Positions 32,109 to 40,344 of a DNA stretch of 64,000 bases are shown here, piece after piece. Numbering within the stretch: the stretch's first letter is position 1; each line of letters opens with the position of its first letter. The position numbers were made by a program, and so were the translations under genes. The notes under the pieces are model-generated. The model was not told where the DNA came from. It ran no database searches and saw nothing but the letters and a program-made list of their open reading frames with translations. Origin of the DNA: an uncultured Collinsella sp. (lineage in GTDB: Bacteria; Actinomycetota; Coriobacteriia; Coriobacteriales; Coriobacteriaceae); NCBI GenBank assembly GCA_937950415.1, contig CALFDL010000227.1, positions 46,304 to 110,303 on the forward strand, written 5' to 3'.

Positions 32109-35081
32109 TTATCCAAGGCGGGATTTTTCGCGTGCTGCAAATTCCTGCATGCGCTTCTTGTCGGCAGCCTCATTCGGGTTCGTCGAGAAGAGGTCATAGA
32201 GTACGTTACCGGACGGGAATTTACCGCGAATCGGGACACGCGCACCGCCGGCGATAAGCAAACCATCGCCCGGCTCGACAGATTCGTCGATGAACTCCTC
32301 CTCCTGTTCGGAAAGACCGAGCAGGCGTACCCATTCGGCACGGTCGAGCGGAGACTGCTTGAGCAGAAGCAGGAAGTCGGAATTCAGGACAAGATTTTGT
32401 GCGGCCTTGTTCTTTAACATTGCCACGGCGTTCTGACTGATACCTGTCAGCAAAAGTCCGAATTTTCGGCCCTCATTCGAGAAGCGAGAGAAGTAGTTGA
32501 GCACCGTCGGGTAAGCGAACATGGACTGCATCTCCTCGACATACAGCCATGTACGCACTCCGCGTTTCGCATTGAAGTACATACGATTACGAACTGCCTC
32601 GCAGACGTTGATTAGACCGAAGACGAGCATCGAGTCCGGCAAGTCCTTCAAATTGAAATCCACGATACGAGACTTGAAGTCGACGTTGCTCTGATGGTTA
32701 AAGAAGGACTGGGCACCTGTGACAAAACGCTCGTAACGCAGCGCGATGGTCTTTGCCTCAGGCTCAGGCTGTTCAAGCAGCTTGTTGTAGAAGTCTTCAA
32801 GGAGGGGCGGCTGTTCGCCGCGTTGACGCGCGTCGAAGAAAGCCTCCTGTACGCAACGCGTGATGATCGACTGGTCTTCCTCACCGAGATCACGGCCTGC
32901 TTCGGCGGCCGAAGCGCCTGCCTGGGCGAGCATGGCATCGATCTTGAAGGCAAGCTGGGCATCCGGGCTGAGGCTTTCGACGGAAACGGTATCGAACGGA
33001 TTCAGATAGGTATCCGAATCGACTGCAAAGTTGTAAGTCACGCCGCCGTAGCGACTTGAGATACCCGTATATTCGCCGGCACGGTCGATGATGTAGATTT
33101 CATCTGTCGGGTTGCTGAGAATCGTACCGGTCATCTCGGTCTTTACGGCCATGCCCTTGCCGCTACCGGTCTTGCCGCAAACAAAACCCATCGGTGATGC
33201 GAGGAGCTTGCGGTTACAGAAAATCAGGTTAGAAGAGTGCTTGTTCTGACCGTAATAGTTGCCGCCCTTATCATCCAGTTCCATTGTTGCGAACGGCATG
33301 AGGATGGAGACTTCGGCAGTTGTGGACATACGGGAGATCTCGCAGTGGTTGTGACCTAACGGCAAGATAGAGTTGAAACCTTGCCGCTGTCGGTATTCAT
33401 AGGTGCTGACCTCGATGGAGTTTTGGCGGGCGGCGGAGATGATGGAAAGCACCTGGTTATCCAGTTGCTTCTTAGTCGGTGCGTATGTATAGAAAAGTCC
33501 CGTGAAAACATAAAGACGTTGGTTTTTGTTCTGAAGGTTATCGATGACGTCTTCAGTTTCCTCTTTAGAGTACTTGAGCTCCTGCGGAAGGATTGAAAAG
33601 TCATAGCCTTTCTGAACTGCCGAGCGCTGTTCCTCGATGATTTCCTTATCGATCCAAGCCAAACGCTGTCGCGTGAAAGCGACGGCAGCCGCTTTATCCA
33701 TAGGTTGTGCGAACCAAGTGACATTAAGAGGAATCGGGAGTTCGGTGATATCGGAAAGCGCTTGATCGGTTAGTTCCGAACCAAGCTTCTTGATAACAAG
33801 AACCTGTCCCCACATATCACCCGTCTTGAAGCAGTCGGCAAGACCTTCCGGCTTGAAATCAAGTGTCATCGGTGCGATACAATCCTTTGTCGTCTGCACC
33901 ATCCTAGCGGAGATATCCCGTCGATAATCGAAGTTAAATGGCTTGAGTGGGTTGAGCTGACTATTCAGAAGTGCCAGTCGTTCCGCACCATCGAGAACAT
34001 GGCTCTTTGAACCGATAGATGTGAGAATCTGCGAGATCTGATTTTCAATACGGGCGAGTTTCGGAACGGCATCGTCCACCGTGGGGGCGGAAACCGAAAA
34101 GGTGATATACATCTTACGCCGGATGTTCGAAACACCCTGCCGCATCTTCTCATTTAAGATCTCATTGAAGACGGCGGCATCGTTTGCGGCGTTTACATTC
34201 AGTTGGCTGCTCGGATTGAAGAACTTGCGATGCCCAATCTGTTCCTTGAGCAGCGGTGTGTTGATGATATTGAATTGAACAAGCGTGTCCGCGCCAAACT
34301 GGTCGTAGAGACGGCAGATCGACGTAAATACAGCTTTCTGAGCATCCTCGCGAACAGAATGGTAAGAAGTGTCCTCGAAACAGATGCAGGAGGAGAACAT
34401 TCCCTCCTCGACCTCGCATATGCCGTCTTCATACATGCGATTGTACCCGATGAATGAAGTGACGTCTTTTGCGGTTTTGCGCCTGTAGCGAGCAAATTCA
34501 TTCTTTTTCGAGAGTTCCTTATCGCGGTCTTTTAGCTGCTTCTGAATGGACTTATTGCTCTTTGCATTCGCCTTGAGTTTGGCATTCGACTCCTTTTGGA
34601 GTTTTTTCATTTCCTTAGCCTGGGCTTTTCTTTCTTTACGGGAAAGCTTTTTCCGAGGCTGCTTATCGAACACATCGCTGGCAATACCGCTCAGTGCATC
34701 CATATCGACATCGGAGGAATCTTCGACATCGTAGGTGTGTGGATAGTTTGTCGAAGTAGCGAACTGTCCATAATCAATAGGAGTCTGTTCTGGTTCCATC
34801 TCAGGTACAGCGTATGCAGTCTGAGGATCGGCTTGATAGGGATTCGCAGTTTGTTGGGGTTGCACGGCCTGTTGGGCAGATGTGGTCACCGGAACGTTGC
34901 TTTCATAATCCTTGCGAGCGGCAGCAATCAGTTCGGTTGCCGTGGCGGCGTCGATTTCGCCAGCGGCAACCTTAGCCATGATAAAATTGATTGTATCGTT
35001 AATAGATGACTCGACCTGCCCTTGGGCTGTAGGCTTCAAGTCCGTTTGTCCCATCAAGGAACTTTCTGGTTGATTTGTCAT
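32109..35081 (-). CDS. virB4: VirB4-type conjugation ATPase
   Basis: 990 residues from ATG 35081 (GGAAAGGAAAG upstream), the energy-supplying ATPase of the mating pore. Walker A is CGKTGSGKG (around residue 635); the Walker B region and YVEEMQSMFAYP follow (about 850). The N-terminal 170 residues are an addition: a short helical motif (FIMAKVAAGEIDAATATELI, about 30-52), a Pro/Gln linker and a Lys-rich coil (KKLSRKERKAQAKEMKKL), the same architecture as the CpaB-like Tad protein. The first 83 nt overlap the end of the PrgI gene out of frame. All ATPase motifs appear intact. Confidence 0.92.
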   Translation of the reverse strand: MTNQPESSLMGQTDLKPTAQGQVESSINDTINFIMAKVAAGEIDAATATELIAAARKDYESNVPVTTSAQQAVQPQQTANPYQADPQTAYAVPEMEPEQTPIDYGQFATSTNYPHTYDVEDSSDVDMDALSGIASDVFDKQPRKKLSRKERKAQAKEMKKLQKESNAKLKANAKSNKSIQKQLKDRDKELSKKNEFARYRRKTAKDVTSFIGYNRMYEDGICEVEEGMFSSCICFEDTSYHSVREDAQKAVFTSICRLYDQFGADTLVQFNIINTPLLKEQIGHRKFFNPSSQLNVNAANDAAVFNEILNEKMRQGVSNIRRKMYITFSVSAPTVDDAVPKLARIENQISQILTSIGSKSHVLDGAERLALLNSQLNPLKPFNFDYRRDISARMVQTTKDCIAPMTLDFKPEGLADCFKTGDMWGQVLVIKKLGSELTDQALSDITELPIPLNVTWFAQPMDKAAAVAFTRQRLAWIDKEIIEEQRSAVQKGYDFSILPQELKYSKEETEDVIDNLQNKNQRLYVFTGLFYTYAPTKKQLDNQVLSIISAARQNSIEVSTYEYRQRQGFNSILPLGHNHCEISRMSTTAEVSILMPFATMELDDKGGNYYGQNKHSSNLIFCNRKLLASPMGFVCGKTGSGKGMAVKTEMTGTILSNPTDEIYIIDRAGEYTGISSRYGGVTYNFAVDSDTYLNPFDTVSVESLSPDAQLAFKIDAMLAQAGASAAEAGRDLGEEDQSIITRCVQEAFFDARQRGEQPPLLEDFYNKLLEQPEPEAKTIALRYERFVTGAQSFFNHQSNVDFKSRIVDFNLKDLPDSMLVFGLINVCEAVRNRMYFNAKRGVRTWLYVEEMQSMFAYPTVLNYFSRFSNEGRKFGLLLTGISQNAVAMLKNKAAQNLVLNSDFLLLLKQSPLDRAEWVRLLGLSEQEEEFIDESVEPGDGLLIAGGARVPIRGKFPSGNVLYDLFSTNPNEAADKKRMQEFAAREKSRLG

Positions 35082-35445
35082 AAAGCTTTCCTTTCCTGCT
35101 TTGCGCGATCTCATCCGGCGTTTTCACGAACCCGCTCTTAAACATTGACGGTTTGTAAAAAAGCCGATTATCGGAGAGCTGGTGCTGTAGCCAAAGGAGA
35201 GCAAATTGCTCGAATGGCAGCCCGTGAGGCTTCCAAAAGCCACAGCACCAACAGGGCAGTGAAACCGCATAGATGAACTCCAGGTGATCGGTCGGATCGA
35301 TCTTCAAAACGAGATTCATATAGACGGCGACAGCGATGGAAAGCCCTAATGCGACAGTGATTGAGATAAGGGTACGACCGGTAAGTTTACCGATGACTTT
35401 CGGTTGATATTCGGCGATATCCTTATGAATTGCAACGCTAAGCAT
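34999..35445 (-). CDS. PrgI/VirB3-like membrane protein
   Basis: 148 residues. Two membrane helices (about 25-45 and 52-72) with the PrgI-family pattern: an N-terminal VAIHKDIAEYQPKVIGKLTGRTL, then GFWKPHGLPFEQFALLWLQHQL. PrgI proteins precede VirB4 in Gram-positive conjugation loci and tether it to the membrane. The tail (FVKTPDEIAQSRKGKLYDKS...) overlaps the virB4 start by 83 nt, longer than usual. Confidence 0.82.
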   Translation of the reverse strand: MLSVAIHKDIAEYQPKVIGKLTGRTLISITVALGLSIAVAVYMNLVLKIDPTDHLEFIYAVSLPCWCCGFWKPHGLPFEQFALLWLQHQLSDNRLFYKPSMFKSGFVKTPDEIAQSRKGKLYDKSTRKFLDGTNGLEAYSPRAGRVIY

Positions 35446-35460
35446 CGGGCATTTCCTCCT

Positions 35461-35679
35461 TTAGCCAGCGAAACTGGTGTCCAGGTTGCCGAGGAAAACG
35501 GAGGCTGCGATGACGATACCGCCGCCGACGATCATGGCGATGGCGCCGGCGAGCTGACCGCCACCGCCTTGCATACCGTCTTTGATTGTCATACCGAGAT
35601 TGACAAGACCGAAAACGATGAGGACGCCGCCGAGAAAGGTGACGCCTCCGGAAATCTTAGTCATGATTTGAGGGAGCAT
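35461..35679 (-). CDS. small VirB2/Maff2-like membrane protein
   Basis: 72 residues with two membrane helices (13-32 and 45-62) and a Gly-rich loop (DGMQGGGGQ). Such two-helix proteins between virD4 and prgI are typical of Gram-positive conjugation operons and are thought to play the VirB2-like pore subunit part. Related in pattern to the neighbour at 35722-35922 (both end in IAMIVxGxxxAAxxxxxG). Confidence 0.75.
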   Translation of the reverse strand: MLPQIMTKISGGVTFLGGVLIVFGLVNLGMTIKDGMQGGGGQLAGAIAMIVGGGIVIAASVFLGNLDTSFAG

Positions 35680-35721
35680 ACGCTAAATTCCTTTCTTTAA
35701 ATATTCTGAGATTCCATGAGC

Positions 35722-35922
35722 TTAATGCCCGGTGTAGCCATAGAGCGCCATTGCTGCTGCAACGGTAAAACCAGCTACGATCATTGCAATGGCTTTAACG
35801 ATTTCAGGCTGGTGCCTTCCACCGCTTGCCAATGAGATGCCGAGATAGATTAGGCCGGCAATGCCAAAAGCAGTACCGGCAAAACCTATCGGCTGGGCAA
35901 AAATTCTTATAAGTTTATCCAC
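35722..35922 (-). CDS. small VirB2-like membrane protein
   Basis: 66 residues, two membrane helices (11-30 and 42-60). The second helix IAMIVAGFTVAAAMALYG parallels IAMIVGGGIVIAASVFLG of the neighbour, so the two probably arose by duplication and may form a mixed pore. Confidence 0.72.
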   Translation of the reverse strand: MDKLIRIFAQPIGFAGTAFGIAGLIYLGISLASGGRHQPEIVKAIAMIVAGFTVAAAMALYGYTGH

Positions 35923-35987
35923 CCATTCAATTCCTTTCCTTTTTTCCGTGTCGGTTGCACTGATTCAGTGTATACCAAACGCGTGAT

Positions 35988-37949
35988 TTATGACGCGTAG
36001 GTATCGTCTTTTGTCCTAATTTCGTCCATGTATTCCAAGATATTGAAGGGTTCATCGTACAGACAGCGGTTTTTAACCTGACCGGGCTTGTTTCGACCGG
36101 GGTCGAGATAGATGTAGTTAGGGTGTTGCTCGACCGGGTATTTCAAATCTTTAAGTGGATTCGTGCCGGCGATGAGCAGTATTGCCTCGCGGCGATTCAT
36201 CTTGCCGATCTCGGCGGCATCAATCAAGTCACGACCTTGGATCTGAATGTTTTTCGAGCTTGAACCGGACTGTCCGCGCGTCTCGCCGAATGTCTTCTGA
36301 TTGATCGTCTGCTTGCCGATCATCTCGGAGATTTCCTTGTTGGTGGAATTCGACTTGCCGCCAAGGAAGAGGGTGGTATCGCAACAATCGATAATCGTTT
36401 TTGCCTTTTTATCGTAGCGGCTTTCCAGCTGTGCGACAGACTGGAGGATAATCGAGATGCCGATGTTACGAGAACGAGTGACGGCAATCGTCTGCTCGAT
36501 ATCTGGGATAGTTCCTATGTTTGCGAACTCATCGAAGATGAAGTTGACCATCGTGGGCAATTTGCCGTTGTATTTCTCGAGCGCTCGGCGACACAAGATA
36601 TCAATTGATTGCCACATCATGATTGCGTGCAGGAACGAGAAGGTTTTGTCAGTATCCGACATGATGGCGAAGACAGCGGTACGTTGTCCGGGATCTCCCA
36701 TCTCGTCAAGATTCATCTCATCGTATTTCAACAGTTCGCGCACCTGCTCGATTCGCATCGGGGCCATGCGTACGTTGCAACTGATGATGATGGACTTCAG
36801 CGTCTTGCCGGCAGCTACTTTGAACATCTTATAGTTTGCCAATGCGAAATCCTGATCGGACGTCAATCCGCCTTCACGTGCAGGAGACAGTCCGTCATTG
36901 TTACGCTCCATGAGGCTTGACTGCCAAGTGAACTCGTCGGTCGTGTTCTCGCTGATTGCCATTCGGTCTGATTCCGCGTCTGCATAGGAGCTTGAGGTCG
37001 ACGGGCCTTGGTAGAACGGATTTCTTTCGTAAACTTTGCCCGTCTCGATCTCATCGAAGATCATGTCGAGCGGAGATTTGAAATTCTCATCGTTTTCCTT
37101 GGCTTCTGCCATGGAAAGAAGCGTCAATAATCCGTCCAACGAGTAATCTTCCGGTGGGAACCAGTCTCTCAACAAGGCGATGAGCGCGGTATAGAGCAGA
37201 CGTTCTGAATTCTCCCAGAACGGATCTCCACCGGACTGTTTGTCTCCGTTGGTATTCGAGATCAGGCAGTTGACAAAGGAAAGAATGTCTGCGTCTGTCT
37301 TAACATATTTAAGCGGGTTGTAATGCATCGATTTATTGAATTCGATGGTGTTGAACACTTTAATGCGGTAACCGTTGTCCCTGAAAAGATATCCGCACTC
37401 TGGAAGGGATGTTCCTTTCGGATCGGTCAGAAAGTAGCTTGCATTAAGCTGCATGAGATTAGGTTTTACATAGTTACGGGTCTTGCCAGAGCCGGAACCG
37501 CCGATAACCATGACATTGAGGTTTCGGTCATGTTCGAGGTCGAACTTCGGTTTTTTCAGGGCAAGACCATAATTTTTCGTGAAGAGAAGATTGTTGGACG
37601 GATCCGTTTGATCCTTGAAGGCGACTCCTTCTTTAAGGGTGCCCCATTTCGCAGACCCGGCTTCCTCTCCATAGCGATAGTTACCGGCATACATGAATGT
37701 GTAGAGCCAGACGATAAGAACCGTAATGGCGAGTCCGATTGCATACAGCATGGGAACAGATGCCATTGAGATAGCGGCAGGCGCCGCGACGATCGAATTG
37801 ACCGTCGCGAGCGCCCCGTCGGTAATCTCCATGGTGTTGAAATCAAAGACTTGTCCGAACCGATTGCCGAAGTAGAAGGCAAGAACGGTCAACATTAGAA
37901 CTACCACGACCTGAATTGGGCCCGGAGTTTTCGATTTATTGGACGCCAA
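35988..37949 (-). CDS. virD4: VirD4/TraG-type coupling protein
   Basis: 653 residues. Two N-terminal membrane helices (12-27 and 62-85), Walker A GGSGSGKT (150-157), the middle all-alpha region (NPLKYVKTDADILSF..., about 205-345) and Walker B with NFIFDEFANIGTIPDIEQ, then the NIGISIILQSVAQLESRY segment. It binds the transferred nucleoprotein and hands it to the channel; in related systems it also reads C-terminal signals of protein substrates. The middle region is duplicated as a free-standing protein at 12502-12981. First of the pore genes, 11 nt after the preceding gene. Confidence 0.92.
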   Translation of the reverse strand: MASNKSKTPGPIQVVVVLMLTVLAFYFGNRFGQVFDFNTMEITDGALATVNSIVAAPAAISMASVPMLYAIGLAITVLIVWLYTFMYAGNYRYGEEAGSAKWGTLKEGVAFKDQTDPSNNLLFTKNYGLALKKPKFDLEHDRNLNVMVIGGSGSGKTRNYVKPNLMQLNASYFLTDPKGTSLPECGYLFRDNGYRIKVFNTIEFNKSMHYNPLKYVKTDADILSFVNCLISNTNGDKQSGGDPFWENSERLLYTALIALLRDWFPPEDYSLDGLLTLLSMAEAKENDENFKSPLDMIFDEIETGKVYERNPFYQGPSTSSSYADAESDRMAISENTTDEFTWQSSLMERNNDGLSPAREGGLTSDQDFALANYKMFKVAAGKTLKSIIISCNVRMAPMRIEQVRELLKYDEMNLDEMGDPGQRTAVFAIMSDTDKTFSFLHAIMMWQSIDILCRRALEKYNGKLPTMVNFIFDEFANIGTIPDIEQTIAVTRSRNIGISIILQSVAQLESRYDKKAKTIIDCCDTTLFLGGKSNSTNKEISEMIGKQTINQKTFGETRGQSGSSSKNIQIQGRDLIDAAEIGKMNRREAILLIAGTNPLKDLKYPVEQHPNYIYLDPGRNKPGQVKNRCLYDEPFNILEYMDEIRTKDDTYAS

Positions 37950-37960
37950 GGAGCACCACC

Positions 37961-39229
37961 TTACCTAGCTTTGTTCTCGGAGCCATGCGCGTCACCATGA
38001 TCCTGACTGTCGTGGGCACGTGAATGTTCATGATTGCGCTGGTCTGTGCTCTTAATGATTTCTTCCTGTTTTTGCTTCAACGGTTTCGACATTTTCTGAC
38101 CTTTGAAAGCCTCGCTGTTACGGGAGAATTTCGGATCGAGGTTGTCGGCGCGGACCTGCTTGTGATGCTGGTTGGCATCCGTGAATAGAAGCTCTCCATC
38201 ATTGGCGAACTGTACGGCGATGCCGCGCAAATTGCACTGAAGAGCGAAATTATTGAGATTCGGTTGACCTTTTGCATCACGAGATGCCTCGAATGCATTT
38301 CCGACTTTCGCGGAAAGATCCTCCTTCCAGGATTCGACCTGTTTGGCGTGAGAATCTGGATCCATTCCATCGTGACTGCGAATTGCTTCCGCTCGATTTG
38401 AGATTTCATCGGAATCGAGCATTTTTACGGCATCCGCATGGTTTTCGAGCACTTCGCTCGCCTTGTCCTGAGAAGGATACTTACCAAGCTGCATAAGCTC
38501 ATTTTCACCGATGATGCCCTTATCTTTGAGCATGTCCAGCTGTGCTCGTTGTTCTGGTGTCGCGTAATTCTTCAGGTCGGGCTGGATTGCCATAGTGTCG
38601 TGGCCTTTTGCTTCAAGAGCAATCTGCAATTCGCCGATTGACGGGTATTCCGAAAAGTCTTTCTTGATTTCATCAATCGAAACACCCTCATCGGCTGCCA
38701 GAACGGTAGCTGTGAGATCAATCTGTTCGGGCGTTGCGGGATAGTCAGACCAACCTCGGGCATTGGCTTGCCTTTCCTGGTCTTGTCCGTGCTCCTGAGA
38801 TTGCTCTTTTTCAGGGGTATCGTTTTCGTGCTCGATTTTTTTACCGAGCTCTTGTTCAACCATCTTGGAAAAGGCCAGGATTTTTGCAACATCGGAAGTG
38901 CTGAACAGAAGATTGTTGTCTTCATGCATCGCATCCATGCCCATTTGCTTCATTGTGTCCGCAAAGAGCTTTGCAACAGCCGGATCATTAAGGTCAAGTT
39001 GACCATAATCTTTTCCATTACGCGACAGGCGTCCGAATGTGCCATCATAGACTTTCTTGAAGATTCCTCCGACGAAGTCTTTCATTCGACCAAGGATACC
39101 TCGCCTTTGCGTTTTGGTGCCATAGCGGAGGTCTTGCTGCTTATTACGCATGAGCTCTTCAAGCAACCGCAAGAAAGTCGCGACGACTTTCATTTGTGAG
39201 GAGAATGCTTCCTCTCCCAAATCTGCCAT
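37961..39229 (-). CDS. accessory conjugation protein, possible relaxosome factor
   Basis: 422 residues from ATG 39229. N-terminus (FSSQMKVVATFLRLLEELMRNKQQ) is helical and recalls DUF3801/PcfB-like proteins that sit upstream of virD4. Middle is Gln/Glu-rich; then two helical repeats (ATPEQIDLTATVLAADEGVS, ATPEQRAQLDMLKDKGII). Residues about 300-375 (LQCNLRGIAVQFANDGELLFTD, then FSRNSEAFKG) resemble the C-terminal non-catalytic part of relaxases. No HUH or Tyr catalytic motif. Contains SHDGMDPDS, shared with the small protein at 39322. Inferred to help present DNA to the coupling protein. Confidence 0.5.
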   Translation of the reverse strand: MADLGEEAFSSQMKVVATFLRLLEELMRNKQQDLRYGTKTQRRGILGRMKDFVGGIFKKVYDGTFGRLSRNGKDYGQLDLNDPAVAKLFADTMKQMGMDAMHEDNNLLFSTSDVAKILAFSKMVEQELGKKIEHENDTPEKEQSQEHGQDQERQANARGWSDYPATPEQIDLTATVLAADEGVSIDEIKKDFSEYPSIGELQIALEAKGHDTMAIQPDLKNYATPEQRAQLDMLKDKGIIGENELMQLGKYPSQDKASEVLENHADAVKMLDSDEISNRAEAIRSHDGMDPDSHAKQVESWKEDLSAKVGNAFEASRDAKGQPNLNNFALQCNLRGIAVQFANDGELLFTDANQHHKQVRADNLDPKFSRNSEAFKGQKMSKPLKQKQEEIIKSTDQRNHEHSRAHDSQDHGDAHGSENKAR

Positions 39230-39321
39230 TATCAATCATCCCTTCTGGATGCCTTTTGCATCCTACGGTACTAACACGCAATGATTATGCGATCTGCAAA
39301 CCATACGTCAGGAAATTCATA

Positions 39322-39570
39322 TTACAGCCGTGAATCAATATCTTGATCCGAAATGGAATTTCGGTCATCAGCAGCACGGTCATCCTCGATGGAGCGCCGA
39401 TTGAATTCATATCCCGATTCGATTTCAGGTGTCGATGGATCGAGGTCCATTCCATCGTGCGACTTAAAGCGAGCATCTAGCTCCCTGAAACGATTTGTAG
39501 CCACGACAGCATCAGCAAGAGTTCTCTGATTGCGTGTGGCGGAATCTTGAACCATTTCACGGCTTGTCAT
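39322..39570 (-). CDS. small hydrophilic protein of the conjugation operon
   Basis: 82 residues, highly charged, probably partly disordered. Contains FKSHDGMDLDPSTPEIESGY, similar to RSHDGMDPDSHAKQVESW in the following gene, suggesting common ancestry of that segment. GAAAGGAGA is a good ribosome site. Function unknown. Confidence 0.55.
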   Translation of the reverse strand: MTSREMVQDSATRNQRTLADAVVATNRFRELDARFKSHDGMDLDPSTPEIESGYEFNRRSIEDDRAADDRNSISDQDIDSRL

Positions 39571-39587
39571 TTTTGTCTCCTTTCTAT

Positions 39588-40226
39588 TTAATGTTCGTCG
39601 AGATCACCGTCGTCAAGTACTTGACATGGACGGTCGAAAACGCGACCACGCTCATCTGCCTTATATTGTGCATCAAGACTGTCTTTAAGTGACGTGACCA
39701 TATCCGTAAGTCGATCAGACCTGTATTGTTCCAGATCATCAAGACTTTCCACCGGCATTGCGGTGTCAACATTCTTGAAGTTCCCGTTCTCCTTGAGAAT
39801 GGCAACGCGTGCATCGAGATCGTCGTTTCCGCTCGCAATCATGTTGTCTCGAAAATCTCTGTCGAGAGGGCGTTCCCAAAGCCTTGAATCGCCCATGATG
39901 ACGGACTGCACGTTGAATTCTGTCGGTGCGATATCCTGTGCTTTGAGCTTTTCCCGGATATCCTCCTTGACCCATCTGACGCTGGCGTCCTCGATAATCT
40001 CAGGGTCAGCAGCCTCATAGGCGCATCCGAGATCGCTGAAGTACTTTCCGTATGACCACGAGGCCGTCGCGCGGTCATAGTCTGTAGCCACGCAAAACGG
40101 CTGCGCGTTGCCCGGCTGGAAGAGGAGTGCCGTGCCGTCTTGGAACTGCTTGAGGACGATGTTGCCCTTTGTATCGATAGCGCCTAGGGCATTCATCATT
40201 TTTTTCTGCTGGTAATTGCTGCTCAT
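39588..40226 (-). CDS. uncharacterised protein, first gene of the conjugation operon
   Basis: 212 residues, family not recognised. The first half looks like a small alpha/beta domain (NIVLKQFQDGTALLFQPGNA, FCVATDYDRATASWSYGKYF), the second half is helical and acidic. GAAAGGAGAAA lies before the ATG, and promoter copy 5 is 37 nt upstream. The C-terminal tag is absent. Confidence 0.6.
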   Translation of the reverse strand: MSSNYQQKKMMNALGAIDTKGNIVLKQFQDGTALLFQPGNAQPFCVATDYDRATASWSYGKYFSDLGCAYEAADPEIIEDASVRWVKEDIREKLKAQDIAPTEFNVQSVIMGDSRLWERPLDRDFRDNMIASGNDDLDARVAILKENGNFKNVDTAMPVESLDDLEQYRSDRLTDMVTSLKDSLDAQYKADERGRVFDRPCQVLDDGDLDEH

Positions 40227-40263
40227 ATGATTTCTCCTTTCTTTGGTAGGGTCTTGAGAAATC

Positions 40264-40281
40264 TTTTGTAAGATTCTACCA
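40264..40281 (-). promoter_or_regulatory. repeated extended -10 promoter, copy 5
   Basis: Minus strand TGGTAGAATCTTACAAAA, preceded by GAAG exactly as in copy 1. It drives the conjugation operon 40226-27526. Confidence 0.78.
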
Positions 40282-40300
40282 CTTCACATCTTGCACGGTC

Positions 40301-40329
40301 GGGGGAACGTGGCAATTTTCCGTTCCCCC
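40301..40329. terminator. hairpin between the initiator-like gene and promoter copy 5
   Basis: Stem GGGGGAACG/CGTTCCCCC with an 11-nt loop, 15 nt after the stop at 40345. The T-rich side is on the plus strand (GTGTTTTC); on the minus strand no T-run follows, so it may act as a factor-independent pause or an mRNA end. Confidence 0.55.
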
Positions 40330-40344
40330 GTGTTTTCAGATCGT

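Noticed and set aside
39588..40226. C-terminal tag on the 39588 protein
   Set aside because: SLKDSLDAQYKADERG shares a few letters but fails the spaced A/S, L and N/D positions; not counted among the twelve. The 37961 tail is also only a partial match.
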